64,000 nucleotides of DNA from CAYRLW01 sp964425215 (GTDB lineage: Bacteria; Spirochaetota; Spirochaetia; Treponematales; Breznakiellaceae), in NCBI GenBank assembly GCA_964425215.1, contig CAYRLW010000009.1, positions 17,024 through 81,023 of the forward strand, written 5' to 3'. The notes under the pieces are model-generated. The model did not search any database and was not told where the DNA came from. It saw nothing but the letters and a program-made list of their open reading frames with translations. Position 1 is the first letter of the stretch. The number at the start of each line of letters is the position of its first letter. Below, in pieces: positions 17,175 to 24,991 of this stretch. A program made the position numbers and the translations under genes.

Positions 17175-18023
17175 ATGAAATCCATGTCTAGCTCTAAACG
17201 CATTCTTTTTAGAACAGCGTTTTATACGATTGGTACGCTTTTAGTTGCCCTGTGGCTCGTGCCCATAGTGATAGCCCTATTTACGTCCCTTAAGTCGATG
17301 GACGAAATAATGAGCAGTCCCCGTATGTGGGCACCCCCCAAAGTGGCCATATTTGCCAATTTTGCCGAAGTGTGGACCAAGGTCGGTATGGCCCACTATG
17401 TGTTGAATACGTTTATCATTACTATCCCCTCGGTGGTCGGAGCGTTGCTAATCTCCAGCCTTGGGGCCTTCGCTTTGGCGTTTTACCGATTTCGCCTGAA
17501 TAAAACGGTGCTTATCATCTTTATCACCGGGATGCTGATTCCCTTTCAGATGCTGTTGATTCCCGTGTACCGGTTTTCCGATTCCATGGGGCTTATCAAC
17601 ACGTACCCTGGAATTATTTTGTTTCATATTGCCTTTCAATTGGGCTTTTGTACGTTCTTTTTGCGTAACTTCATGAAACAGATTCCCTTTAGCCTGGTCG
17701 AAGCTCCCCGGATAGACGGAGCTTCGGACTTTTATATCTACAGAAAAATAATCCTGCCCCTTTCCATTTCTTCCATGGCCGCCCTGGCGGTGTTGGAATT
17801 CACGTGGATTTGGAACGACCTATTGTGGTCCCTTATACTCCTGCAGGAGGATAAACTAAAACCCGTGACCCTGGGACTAGCGAATATGCAGGGGGAGTTT
17901 ATCTCCAATTACAACATGATCGCCGCCGGGTCCATTATCGCCGCGGGGGCTCCCCTGCTTATCTTCCTTTTATTCCAGCGGTACTTTATTTCCGGACTTA
18001 CGGTGGGAGCGGAGAAGGGTTAA
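17175..18023 (+). CDS. ABC sugar transporter permease, MalG-like (CUT1)
   Basis: A 282-aa inner-membrane protein with six predicted segments. The EAA loop is LVEAPRIDGASDFYIYRKI, the N-terminal TSLKSMDEIMSSPRMW is typical of MalG-type subunits, and the C-terminus FQRYFISGLTVGAEKG carries the family QRYFxxGLxxGAxKG signature. Together with the upstream permease and binding protein it forms an importer lacking a local ATPase gene. A bidirectional terminator lies about 50 bp after the stop. Confidence 0.93.
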   Translation: MKSMSSSKRILFRTAFYTIGTLLVALWLVPIVIALFTSLKSMDEIMSSPRMWAPPKVAIFANFAEVWTKVGMAHYVLNTFIITIPSVVGALLISSLGAFALAFYRFRLNKTVLIIFITGMLIPFQMLLIPVYRFSDSMGLINTYPGIILFHIAFQLGFCTFFLRNFMKQIPFSLVEAPRIDGASDFYIYRKIILPLSISSMAALAVLEFTWIWNDLLWSLILLQEDKLKPVTLGLANMQGEFISNYNMIAAGSIIAAGAPLLIFLLFQRYFISGLTVGAEKG

Positions 18024-18073
18024 ACGAAAAACCGCTGACCTTGTAGCGGAGCCCTAAGCTCTATCGTTTAAAA

Positions 18074-18106
18074 GGCCCCCTAAAACCGTTCAGGTTTCAG
18101 GGGGCC
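18074..18106. terminator. bidirectional rho-independent terminator
   Basis: Arms GGCCCCCT and AGGGGGCC enclose a second pairing of AAACC with GGTTT. The plus strand continues CTGTTTTATT and the minus strand TTTTAAACG. It separates the sugar-permease gene from the convergent hsp20 gene, whose stop codon is 6 bp away. Confidence 0.8.
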
Positions 18107-18111
18107 CTGTT

Positions 18112-18669
18112 TTATTCGCCTTCCTTGATAATTTCTATTTTGATTCCTTCATTTACCGTGGTATCCTCCTTGGGAGGAACGGTGATCCGCAAAATACCGT
18201 TGCGAAACACCGCCTTGACCTTTTCCTGATCAAATTTATCCGCCGGAACAAAGTACTTTTGTTTGTCGATGTCCTTCAGTTTAAGCCGGCGTTTAAAAAA
18301 GCGAACGTTTTCTTCCACCGGCTGATCTACGATAATGCGGGCCGAGAAAATCATGTAGTCCCCTTGGAACGAAAGGTCAATGTTTTTTTCGTCAAAGCCC
18401 GCCAGGGCGAATTCAAAAACCAGGGTCCGATCGGCGGTCATAAACACGTTCATGGGGGGGTAGGAATAGTTGGGATAATAATCGATGTTTTCGTCCTGGG
18501 TGAAGGAAAAAGGACCCCGATCCGCCCGATCCCCAAAGGGGCCGCCGGGCCTAAAATGGGAATCGTACTGGTTAAAGTTCTTGCTGAACTCGTCGTGAAA
18601 ATCCTGGGCCGCTTCGAAAATTTCATCGAAAATGGTTCCCAGATCCATGTACACCTTGTTGCCTCTCAT
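18112..18669 (-). CDS. small heat-shock protein, Hsp20/alpha-crystallin family
   Basis: About 185 aa. An alpha-crystallin domain spans residues 85-180: LVFEFALAGFDEKNIDLSFQ, then the dimer-loop region NVRFFKRRLKLKDIDKQKYFVPADKFDQEKVKAVF (key parts VRFFKRRLKL, VPADKFDQEKV) and the conserved strand NGILRITVP. The N-terminus is rich in Phe and Gly, as in oligomerising Hsp20s. It is an ATP-independent holdase that keeps unfolding proteins soluble. I prefer the ATG at 18669 with SD AGGAG 6 nt upstream over a GTG six codons earlier. It has its own promoter and terminator. Confidence 0.9.
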   Translation of the reverse strand: MRGNKVYMDLGTIFDEIFEAAQDFHDEFSKNFNQYDSHFRPGGPFGDRADRGPFSFTQDENIDYYPNYSYPPMNVFMTADRTLVFEFALAGFDEKNIDLSFQGDYMIFSARIIVDQPVEENVRFFKRRLKLKDIDKQKYFVPADKFDQEKVKAVFRNGILRITVPPKEDTTVNEGIKIEIIKEGE

Positions 18670-18740
18670 ATAAGGCTCCTGTTTCACCGGCCTTTTGGCC
18701 CGGCCTTGCTGGACCCTCCCAAGGAGCGATCCAAAGGGAC

Positions 18741-18755
18741 GGATAGTATCTATCC
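18741..18755. promoter_or_regulatory. inverted repeat in the hsp20 leader
   Basis: GGATAG-TAT-CTATCC lies about 4-18 nt into the predicted hsp20 transcript. It is a perfect 6-bp inverted repeat with a 3-bp centre. It could be an operator for a heat-shock repressor or a small RNA hairpin. It does not match the HrcA CIRCE consensus. Confidence 0.35.
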
Positions 18756-18765
18756 CTTCTGATTA

Positions 18766-18794
18766 AATATACCCCTAACGTACCGGTAAAGCAA
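18766..18794 (-). promoter_or_regulatory. candidate hsp20 promoter
   Basis: On the minus strand TTGCTT (18794-18789), a 17-bp spacer, then TATATT (18771-18766). Transcription would begin near 18759, giving a leader of about 90 nt that contains an inverted repeat and the SD. Confidence 0.55.
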
Positions 18795-18918
18795 CATATT
18801 TTAAGCGGTGAATCAGCTACTAGGCGAGCCATAAATAACCGATACAAAAACGTATTACCTCCCCTCCGTATCGCCCCAAAGGAGGATACGAAGGGGAAGA
18901 TGGTAAGGCGTCGCTCTG

Positions 18919-19386
18919 TTAGGACTCCACTTCCATGTGTTTGATTGGTTCCATGGAAGCGGATAAAAAGGAAAATTCGTTTTGGGGAAGTACCTGGATA
19001 ACCTGGGGGGCGGCTTTGGTGGGAATCAATTTCCTAATCCAATAAATCGCGAAAAAGGTCGCGATAAGACCCACCATGGCCACGGCGGCCCTTAAGGGAT
19101 CGGAAGACTTGGGAGCCAGGACCATGGTAAGAATGTAGCCCAATGCGGCTACCACGAAGGGGGGCAGAAGAACCACCAGGCCCTGTCCCACGCTGGTAGC
19201 CAGGGGATTCTCTATCTCCACCGTGTCTCCCACCGAAAACTCTAAGCCCCTGTCGTTACGGGCCGTAAGGATATTTCCGTTCGATTGGCAGGAATGGTTC
19301 GAGCAGGCCACGCAGGCCCCCGGGCTTCCGCCTTTAAAGGTTATCGTCTCCCCCTCGATCGAGAGGACCGTTCCTATCTCTTTCAT
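18919..19386 (-). CDS. RseC/MucC-like SoxR-reducing system protein
   Basis: A 155-aa membrane protein of the RseC/MucC family. The N-terminal cytoplasmic domain has a Cys cluster (CVACSNHSCQSNG, residues 25-37) followed by the small beta domain VGDTVEIENP. Two membrane segments follow (GLVVLLPPFVVAALGYILTM and AAVAMVGLIATFFAIYWI). In other bacteria such proteins tune sigmaE signalling or join Rnf-type electron transfer to SoxR. Here the neighbours are a TPR protein and a YmdB-like protein, so the role is open. SD GGAGG precedes the ATG. The start lies 53 bp inside the upstream gene. Confidence 0.8.
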   Translation of the reverse strand: MKEIGTVLSIEGETITFKGGSPGACVACSNHSCQSNGNILTARNDRGLEFSVGDTVEIENPLATSVGQGLVVLLPPFVVAALGYILTMVLAPKSSDPLRAAVAMVGLIATFFAIYWIRKLIPTKAAPQVIQVLPQNEFSFLSASMEPIKHMEVES

Positions 19387-20188
19387 GCTGTACCTCCGGG
19401 CATGGAATACGTAATCTTTCTATGGAAACGGCCTGGCCGTTTCTTTCAATTTCTATCAATACACCCTGCAGTTCCGGTTTGTCCCAAGCGTCCCGGGTCC
19501 AGTCGGGGATTCCTGTCAGATATTCCTTAATCCGGCTTTGAATATCCGTACCCCCCACCGAATTGACGCTTCCGGTCCGGCCGGCGTCGGAAATCACCGC
19601 GGTACCTCCGGGTAAAACCCCCTGGTCCGCCGTTTGAACCCGCCCGTGGGAACCCACAACAGCGGAGCACAACCCGTCCGCCTGGGCGAAAAGCCCTAAT
19701 TTTTCTGCGGTGGCTGAGGCGTGAAAGTCCAGGATCACGTAGGGCGTTTCCCGGCGGAGCCGTTCCAACAGTTCGGGTAAACGGGTAAAGGGACTGTCGG
19801 CGTGAAGTCTACCGAACCCGCTCTGGCCCAACAAAACCGCCACCGCCACCTTTTCGCCGCCCACCGTGTAGGTTCGAGCTCCCAGCCCCGGCGCAAAGAC
19901 GCTTATATTGGCTGGCCGCAGAACGTAGGGCAGTTTATCCAGGTTTTGTACCAGATCTTTCTTATAAAAACAACAATCCCCCGTGGTAATTACATCGGCC
20001 CCCAGTTTACGGATATACCCCGCATGGTTGCGGCCCAGGCCGCTCCCTCCGGTTGCCCCATCACCACAAGCGATGACAAAGTCAACATTTTTTTCTTTTT
20101 TTACCGATGGAAGGGCGGTTTTGAACGCGTATACCCCCGCCTTGCCAATGATTTCCGCTACGTAGAGAACCTTCAAAAAAAACCCCAA
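19334..20188 (-). CDS. YmdB-like metallophosphoesterase paralogue with degenerate active site
   Basis: A 284-aa member of the TIGR00282/YmdB family by overall layout: residues VLYVAEIIGKAG, LGADVITTGDCCFYKKDL, VILDFHASATAEK and VVGSHGRVQTADQ line up with the canonical copy at 54.5 kb. Most metal and catalytic positions differ: GDVVG reads AEIIG, NGENA reads CGDGA, TGNHVW reads TGDCCF, and THTHVQT reads SHGRVQT. Only the HA and first SH histidines remain. It is probably not a normal cyclic-nucleotide phosphodiesterase and may bind a ligand or another metal. Start TTG 20188 or TTG 20176. It follows the TPR gene by 3 bp and overlaps the RseC-like gene. Confidence 0.8.
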   Translation of the reverse strand: MGFFLKVLYVAEIIGKAGVYAFKTALPSVKKEKNVDFVIACGDGATGGSGLGRNHAGYIRKLGADVITTGDCCFYKKDLVQNLDKLPYVLRPANISVFAPGLGARTYTVGGEKVAVAVLLGQSGFGRLHADSPFTRLPELLERLRRETPYVILDFHASATAEKLGLFAQADGLCSAVVGSHGRVQTADQGVLPGGTAVISDAGRTGSVNSVGGTDIQSRIKEYLTGIPDWTRDAWDKPELQGVLIEIERNGQAVSIERLRIPCPEVQHERDRNGPLDRGGDDNL

Positions 20189-20191
20189 TTG

Positions 20192-20740
20192 TTATGAATT
20201 AAAGGACCGAAGGTGGGTCTTTTCTTGAAGACCCAATTCCGAAAGCCGTCTTCCAAATTCGGAAGCGGCACGATAATCCTTTAATTCTTCGCATACATCC
20301 CGCAAATTGAACAGGCCGTCGTAATACATGGGAGCCAGTCCTACCGCTTGTTCAAAACACTCCCGGGCGCTTTCGTAATCGCCCTCCGTAAAGTACAGGA
20401 CCCCGAGGTTGTTCCAACACTTGGGGGAACGGGGATCCAATTGAAGGGCTTCCCGATACAGGGCTTCCGCCTCTTCAAAGCGCTCCAGTTCGTAGTAGAT
20501 AAGTCCCAAGGATGCCCAGGCTTCCGCGTTCTGATCGTCGATAGAACGCACCCGGTCAAAACAGAGAACCGCGTCGTCGTACTCCCCCGTTTTTTGTAGC
20601 GCGATGCCCAAATTAAGCCATAACAGGGGATTTTCGGGATCCAAGGTCAGGGCTTTTCGAAAGAGAGGAATCGCGTCGTTCGGTCGGTTCGCCTCGGTCA
20701 AGGCGATACCAGAATCGTTTAAAGTGGCCGCCGTTTCCAT
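20192..20740 (-). CDS. TPR repeat protein
   Basis: A 182-aa protein made of about four tetratricopeptide repeats (for example NPLLWLNLGIALQKTGEYDD, AEAWASLGLIYYELERFEEA, PKCWNNLGVLYFTEGDYESA). There is no signal peptide, so it is probably a cytoplasmic scaffold. SD GGAGG lies 7 nt before the ATG and a TATACT box at 20769-20764 is a possible -10. It leads the operon with the YmdB-like and RseC-like genes. Confidence 0.85.
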   Translation of the reverse strand: METAATLNDSGIALTEANRPNDAIPLFRKALTLDPENPLLWLNLGIALQKTGEYDDAVLCFDRVRSIDDQNAEAWASLGLIYYELERFEEAEALYREALQLDPRSPKCWNNLGVLYFTEGDYESARECFEQAVGLAPMYYDGLFNLRDVCEELKDYRAASEFGRRLSELGLQEKTHLRSFNS

Positions 20741-20871
20741 AGGGTCCTCCTGACATTAAATATAGTATAAATTCGATGAATAAACCAGGGTGATAGGACT
20801 CATATCCACAATCGGTGGTCTATGGTGGTAGATCAAAGGAAAAATATTTCAAATTATGAGCATATGACCGC

Positions 20872-20900
20872 TTGTAGCAAAGGCCGTCAGGTGATACACT
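20872..20900 (+). promoter_or_regulatory. candidate promoter of the TauE/SafE gene, leaderless geometry
   Basis: TTGTAG at 20872-20877, 17-bp spacer, TACACT at 20895-20900, then 6 nt to the ATG at 20907. There is no SD sequence between promoter and start codon. Confidence 0.6.
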
Positions 20901-20906
20901 TCGTTC

Positions 20907-21695
20907 ATGAATACGGTACTTATAGTCGCTATAATTTTTGCTTTAACCGTGGTTATGATAATGAGCGGCCGGGGTGGGGGCAATTTTTACGTCGCCACCC
21001 TCGTCCTTGCGGGGGTGGCCATGCACACCGCATCCACCACGAGTCAGTTTATTCTCCTTTGCAGTTCCCTGGTGGGAGCCCTGGTCTACGGGAAGGCAAA
21101 AACCCTCTCCTGGCCCCTGGTGATATTTTTCGGGGGCCTCAACGCCTCCATGGCCTTTGTCGGAGGTTTTGAGGCTCGGGCCTTTGGGGGTAAAACCCTG
21201 GAGCTCGTGTTAGCGGTCCTTTTGGTCGTCGCCGGGGTCGCCATGCTCTTCCCGGAACGGCAAACGAAAAAGGAGGCCAAGTACGCCTTTGGTTTCTGGA
21301 ATATCCGGGAAGGGGAGAACACCTACGTGATAAACCTCTGGCTTGCGGTACCCCTAACCATGGCTACGGGCTTTTTCGCGGGGATGGTAGGGATATCCGG
21401 GGGCTCCTTCCTCGTTCCCCTGATGGTCGTAGGGTGCGGCGTCCCCATGCGGACCGCCGTGGGTACCGCCACCGCCATGCTCGCCGCTACCGCCCTAACC
21501 GGCTTTGCCGGCAACGCCCTCCACGGGGGCTTTGACGCGGCCCTCGCCATCCCCTCCGGGGCGGTGGCCATCATCGGCGGCTGGATCGGCGGCAAAATAG
21601 CCCTCAAAACCAAGCCCAAAAGCCTCAAAACCATTTCCGGCCTTTTAACCATCGCCGCGGCGTTTATTATGGCGTATAACGCGCTTAAGATTTAA
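20907..21695 (+). CDS. sulfite exporter TauE/SafE family permease
   Basis: A 262-aa membrane protein with about eight hydrophobic segments. The two TauE half-repeats show MATGFFAGMVGISGGSFLVPLM (core GFFAGMVGISGGSFLVPL) and GAVAIIGGWIGGKIA. Family members move sulfite, sulfonates or other small organic anions across the inner membrane; the substrate is unknown. No metabolic neighbour points to one. It has its own promoter and a strong terminator and so appears monocistronic. Confidence 0.85.
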   Translation: MNTVLIVAIIFALTVVMIMSGRGGGNFYVATLVLAGVAMHTASTTSQFILLCSSLVGALVYGKAKTLSWPLVIFFGGLNASMAFVGGFEARAFGGKTLELVLAVLLVVAGVAMLFPERQTKKEAKYAFGFWNIREGENTYVINLWLAVPLTMATGFFAGMVGISGGSFLVPLMVVGCGVPMRTAVGTATAMLAATALTGFAGNALHGGFDAALAIPSGAVAIIGGWIGGKIALKTKPKSLKTISGLLTIAAAFIMAYNALKI

Positions 21696-21714
21696 AGAGG
21701 GGGGGAGAAAGATC

Positions 21715-21738
21715 GGGGCCCGATTTTATTCGGGCCCC
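21715..21738. terminator. terminator between tauE-like gene and convergent lipoprotein gene
   Basis: A 9-bp GC-rich stem (GGGGCCCGA with TCGGGCCCC) around a TTTTAT loop, 19 bp after the stop codon. There is no long T-run on the plus strand. Confidence 0.65.
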
Positions 21739-21764
21739 ACGTATTAGAGACGTGATTCTATTGT

Positions 21765-22178
21765 TTAATAAAAGAATGTTGATCCGCTAGTAGCGACTGT
21801 TCTAATCTTATACGTTGTACCGGATAAGAAGGTCCCCTTGTTTTCGGTCATTCCAAATGTATAAGGGCCACCACTTCCTGTGTATGTAACGGTCGCTGTA
21901 TTACCACTGGTTGAAAATGTAACTATATTACCAGGGTCTGAGCTTCCAAGCTGTGAATTCCACCATGTATAATTAGCCGTATTATACAGAGTAGCGCTTG
22001 AGTCAAGGCAATCTTTAATACCCTGCTCATCGTGATTGTTCACAGCTGTGGTAAAAGTATTGATCCGGTCCCGGATGGTCTCTCCGGCGGGGGTACAGCT
22101 GGAGAGGGACCCGAAGGTAAGGGCGATAAGTAGTCCTGCGCCGAAAAGACCCAGGGTGATTTTTCCAATGGTACGCAT
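21765..22178 (-). CDS. small lipoprotein, function unknown
   Basis: A 137-aa protein with a signal peptide ending in SLSSC, where Cys is the probable lipidation site. The mature part (RDRINTFTTAVNNHDEQGIKDC, then a beta-rich Gly/Thr/Ser stretch ending TSGSTFFY) resembles an NTF2-like fold in layout, which is inference. Codons are A/T-richer than in neighbouring genes. SD AAAGGAGG precedes the ATG. It is the last gene of the operon led by the ArsR/SdpI pair, 23 bp after the FecR gene. Confidence 0.65.
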   Translation of the reverse strand: MRTIGKITLGLFGAGLLIALTFGSLSSCTPAGETIRDRINTFTTAVNNHDEQGIKDCLDSSATLYNTANYTWWNSQLGSSDPGNIVTFSTSGNTATVTYTGSGGPYTFGMTENKGTFLSGTTYKIRTVATSGSTFFY

Positions 22179-22201
22179 GATTATCCTCCTTTAGGATACG
22201 G

Positions 22202-23221
22202 TTAATAGTCCGCTATGTTGGTGTAGGGCTCAAAGACCCTACGAAAATCCTCTAGGACCATATTGTATTTATCCAAAAAAGCCTGGTATTGGGGGTCCGC
22301 TTTAAGGATGTTCCGGGTCCGAAGTTGCACGTACAGGGGTCCCATGACAAAACGGCGGAGGGATAGGGCCGAAACGGTGTAGTAGCGATAATTAAGAATC
22401 GCGTTTCCCGTCTGCGTAGCCAGGGGGAACCAAACTTCGTCCCGATACTTTTGTTGTTGATCCTTGTCGGTTATGCTTTTCATTTTTTCTACCGCCGCGT
22501 CGGAATCGACCTTTGCGGTTTGATATTTGGCGACCCATTCGTCTAAACCCGCTTTGAATTGGTCCATCATGGTGCTGATTTTATCCAAAGAAGAAACGGG
22601 GTCTGCCAAAAGGTCCTTGGTTTTATCCTGGGCCCAGGTGGAAAAATCCTGTTCCTTACCAATCACCGAATATTTTTCCCCCGGGGGACCGCCGGCGGGG
22701 ACTTCGACGGCTTCCTTTTCCGTAAGGGAGACGGTTTTGCCGGCGGAGCTGACGTCCACTTGGCCGCTGTCCACCAGGAAGAGGGCACTGCCGTCGGGGC
22801 CCGCGAAGACGGTTACTTCGGTACCCCGGATACCGGCCACGGTGCTGATAGTGCCGATCCGGGGTTCTTTCCCCGCCAGGCGGTTAAAGCGCATGGCCAC
22901 AGCCCCGACGGTGGTGGTCAGGACCTGTTCTTTTTGGCCGCCCTGTTCAACCTCCCGGATGGTAAAAACCGTGTTGGGCCGCACCCGAATGGTCGCCAGG
23001 TCGCCCTGGGATAGTTCCGCCAGGTCCGTCTTGCCGGTGATAACCGACTCGCCGGTTCGCAGTTGGGAACCGTAATCCAGGGACGAAAGGGCGCCCGAGT
23101 TATTTCGGAGTTTTGGATTCCCCTCCAAATAGGTAACCTCGGTATTTTGAGCCACTGCGAAGGTCCCCGGAAGGATCGATAGAAGAGTTAGAATTAGCGT
23201 TTTTGGAAGATTATGTTTCAT
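22202..23221 (-). CDS. FecR-domain periplasmic protein
   Basis: A 339-aa exported protein with signal peptide cleaved after about residue 24 (LPGTFAVAQ). A FecR domain spans about residues 50-150: GSQLRTGESVITGKTDLAEL, IRVRPNTVFTIRE, TTVGAVAMRFNRL and STVAGIRGTEVTVF. A helical C-terminal half of about 150 residues follows. Unlike sigma-regulating FecR there is no cytoplasmic domain and no sigma factor or TonB receptor nearby. It is probably an envelope structural or ligand-binding protein. It starts 1 bp after the upstream lipoprotein gene and is cotranscribed with it. Confidence 0.85.
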   Translation of the reverse strand: MKHNLPKTLILTLLSILPGTFAVAQNTEVTYLEGNPKLRNNSGALSSLDYGSQLRTGESVITGKTDLAELSQGDLATIRVRPNTVFTIREVEQGGQKEQVLTTTVGAVAMRFNRLAGKEPRIGTISTVAGIRGTEVTVFAGPDGSALFLVDSGQVDVSSAGKTVSLTEKEAVEVPAGGPPGEKYSVIGKEQDFSTWAQDKTKDLLADPVSSLDKISTMMDQFKAGLDEWVAKYQTAKVDSDAAVEKMKSITDKDQQQKYRDEVWFPLATQTGNAILNYRYYTVSALSLRRFVMGPLYVQLRTRNILKADPQYQAFLDKYNMVLEDFRRVFEPYTNIADY

Positions 23222-23222
23222 A

Positions 23223-23696
23223 TCAACGCCCCTGGGGTCCGGTAAAACCGAAGATTTTGGGAATAAACCAGTTTCTTCCCCCGGTGATAATCAAAAAAGT
23301 TCCGTATTTTGTCTGGATTTCCGCCACCGCGCCGTCCTTGGCCACGTATTTTTTAAAATAGGCCTGGACTTCCTTGTTATCCCCGAACTTGAGGTAGCTG
23401 GAAGGATCCACCGGCGTTACAGCCTTTACGTCCGCTTCGGCAAAGGTAAAGCCCGCACTCCGAAGGTTGCGCCACAGGGTCCGCAGATCCTGTTCCCGGA
23501 GGATAATTTCCCCGTCCAAAAGGAAGGGCAAGGACGAAAGCTCCACCAGCCTATCTTCGCTGGCTGTATTGAGCTCTTTAATCAATCCCCCTATCCTATT
23601 AGGATTCCTGGACGGGGGGACCGTGGAACAAGAAAAGATAAGGAAGAGCGAAAGGAAGAGAGCGCTTCCATACAGGATTTTTTGTCGGTGTTTCAT
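23223..23696 (-). CDS. lipoprotein, function unknown
   Basis: A 157-aa protein with a signal peptide and lipobox (SLFLIFSCS; Cys near residue 23). The mature domain is alpha/beta with LPFLLDGEIILREQDLRTLW and a final strand pair FLIITGGRNWFIPKIFGF. No family recognised. It sits 3 bp after the SdpI-like gene and 1 bp before the FecR gene, so the products are probably made together and act in the envelope. Confidence 0.7.
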   Translation of the reverse strand: MKHRQKILYGSALFLSLFLIFSCSTVPPSRNPNRIGGLIKELNTASEDRLVELSSLPFLLDGEIILREQDLRTLWRNLRSAGFTFAEADVKAVTPVDPSSYLKFGDNKEVQAYFKKYVAKDGAVAEIQTKYGTFLIITGGRNWFIPKIFGFTGPQGR

Positions 23697-23699
23697 GGC

Positions 23700-24365
23700 T
23701 TAATGATAATCCGACGAAGTCCCCTTATCAAGCTTGTGAAAAAGAATATAGGAATAAAGGATGATATAAAGGGTTCCCAAGATTACCGCTGCCGTGGCGA
23801 TCCCGGCGAGGAGGGGACTGTGGGGTTGGATAAGGGAAAGCCAAAAGATAAGGCCCATTAACACAAAGACCCAGGCTCCCCGGCGGTGGGTTTTTTGCCA
23901 TACCTCCGGATTGGAAAGGGTCCAGGGTGTACGGATCCCCACAAAGAAATTGGTTCGAAGTTTTCCCATATAATTTCCCAGAATGATAAATAGTAGACCA
24001 ATAAAAAGACGGGTGACTATTCCTACATCCAACTGGACCTGGAGTCCTGCCAAAGCTACTATCCATGCGATGGGAATAAAAACAAGGGAAATGGCGACGG
24101 TAATGATACTGTACGCCTTCGCGTGGAGCCGATAAGATTCTTTCCGCGGATCGATAAGGGGCAGGATTTTCATCATGATAAAAATCCCAAGGGGTAGGGA
24201 GCCCATCAGAAGAACCATCCAACGGGGGCCCCAATTATCCGCTTGGCCCCTAAAATTCCAGTGGATGGGGATGGTCTTAGGTAGTCGAGGAAGCAGAAGG
24301 GCTAAGCCGACCAAAGATACCAGGTTGATCAGTAGTATTACAATATCACTCTTTTTCGCTTTCAT
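23700..24365 (-). CDS. SdpI-family membrane protein
   Basis: About 221 aa with six membrane segments. The DUF1648 motif LPKTIPIHWNFRGQADNWGP, with segment KTIPIHWNFRGQAD, starts near residue 30. The C-terminal SdpI domain has IILGNYMGKLRTNFFVGIRTPWTLSNPEVW, with key part NFFVGIRTPWTLSN. In Bacillus SdpI gives immunity to the SdpC toxin and signals its presence to the repressor SdpR. No toxin gene (sdpABC) lies here. I start at ATG 24365, with SD GGAGG about 10 nt upstream and a 4-bp overlap with the repressor stop. Confidence 0.85.
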   Translation of the reverse strand: MKAKKSDIVILLINLVSLVGLALLLPRLPKTIPIHWNFRGQADNWGPRWMVLLMGSLPLGIFIMMKILPLIDPRKESYRLHAKAYSIITVAISLVFIPIAWIVALAGLQVQLDVGIVTRLFIGLLFIILGNYMGKLRTNFFVGIRTPWTLSNPEVWQKTHRRGAWVFVLMGLIFWLSLIQPHSPLLAGIATAAVILGTLYIILYSYILFHKLDKGTSSDYH

Positions 24366-24631
24366 TTGCTTTTTTCCTCCTTTTTTAAGCCGTAAACCCA
24401 CGCAACAAGTTCTTGAAACACCGACGTGTTAAGGGTGTACACGATGGTTTGACCCTCCCGTTCCGCCTGGACCAGATCCGCCGCTTTTAGAACGTTCAAG
24501 TGATGACTAATCGAAGGCTTCCCGATGTCAAAAGCGTCGGCTATATCCCCAGCGGTAAGGGATCCATTTTTTAAGAGCTCCAAAATTCGCCGCCTGGTTG
24601 GATCGGCCAGGGCTTTAAACAATGACTCCAC
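24362..24631 (-). CDS. ArsR-family repressor, SdpR-like
   Basis: An 89-aa winged-helix protein: LFKALADPTRRRILELLKNG, then DIGKPSISHHLNVLKAADLV (recognition helix) and the wing REGQTIVYTLN. It lacks the Cys/His metal site of ArsR/SmtB, like SdpR. It should repress its own operon by binding the inverted repeat over the -10 box. Start is GTG 24631 with a GGGGG-containing SD. It overlaps the SdpI gene by 4 bp, the arrangement of sdpRI in Bacillus. Confidence 0.88.
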   Translation of the reverse strand: MESLFKALADPTRRRILELLKNGSLTAGDIADAFDIGKPSISHHLNVLKAADLVQAEREGQTIVYTLNTSVFQELVAWVYGLKKEEKSK

Positions 24632-24645
24632 GATAGCCCCCTAGT

Positions 24646-24689
24646 ATTTCGATATTTTGAATATTATCGAAATATCGAATAATTGTCAA
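24646..24689 (-). promoter_or_regulatory. promoter and operator of the sdpRI-like operon
   Basis: On the minus strand TTGACA (24689-24684), a 17-bp spacer, TAATAT (24666-24661). Inverted arms ATTTCGATA (24646-24654) and TATCGAAAT (24665-24673) straddle the -10 box, and a further ATTCGATAT half-site lies in the spacer. A repressor bound here would block polymerase, fitting autoregulation by the ArsR protein. Confidence 0.75.
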
Positions 24690-24762
24690 GGGAAAAGTAT
24701 ACAGCAATTAGATCTTAAAGAATCTAAGATTATAAGAATTTCCATTTTGTCAGTTTTATCTA

Positions 24763-24790
24763 TTGACAACCCGTTTTGGCATATTATAAT
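24763..24790 (+). promoter_or_regulatory. liv operon promoter
   Basis: TTGACA at 24763-24768, 16-bp spacer, TATAAT at 24785-24790: near-perfect sigma70 boxes. Transcription would begin near 24797, about 195 nt before livG. Confidence 0.75.
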
Positions 24791-24837
24791 TTATGCATAA
24801 TAATACAATAATTATTATTATATTGCATATATATGCA
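24791..24837. promoter_or_regulatory. AT-rich palindromes at the liv transcription start
   Basis: TTATGCATAA (24791-24800) and TGCATATATATGCA (24824-24837) are perfect palindromes placed at and just after the predicted start site, sharing ATGCAT. They are candidate operator sites for an unidentified regulator. AT-rich sequence forms palindromes easily, so this is tentative. Confidence 0.4.
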
Positions 24838-24991
24838 TAGGAGAAAGTGGTTTTGTAGAAGTTGATGTTTGCTAAATAAGTCAGCTTTTACTGCTAAACT
24901 TGCAAGGAGTCGACTTTAAAAATTTCAATTTTTAGAGTGGATTCCATTTGAAGGTCTTGATTTGTAGGTTCCAGGAAGGGAGTTGGTATAG

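Larger units (their letters stand above)
24632..24991. other. intergenic region between divergent sdpRI-like and liv operons (360 bp)
   Basis: Holds the sdpRI-like promoter/operator on the left, an AT-rich centre with several small palindromes, the liv promoter, and a leader of about 195 nt before livG. I see no gene or recognisable riboswitch in the leader; a weak AU-rich hairpin lies near 24914-24938. Confidence 0.6.

Noticed and set aside
20822..21172. Alternative plus-strand ORF overlapping the TauE/SafE start
   Set aside because: It is out of frame with a clear membrane protein and has no SD or family motif.
24797..24991. Possible riboswitch in the 195-nt liv leader
   Set aside because: No guanidine, purine, glycine or lysine riboswitch core could be recognised; only weak AU-rich pairing is seen.
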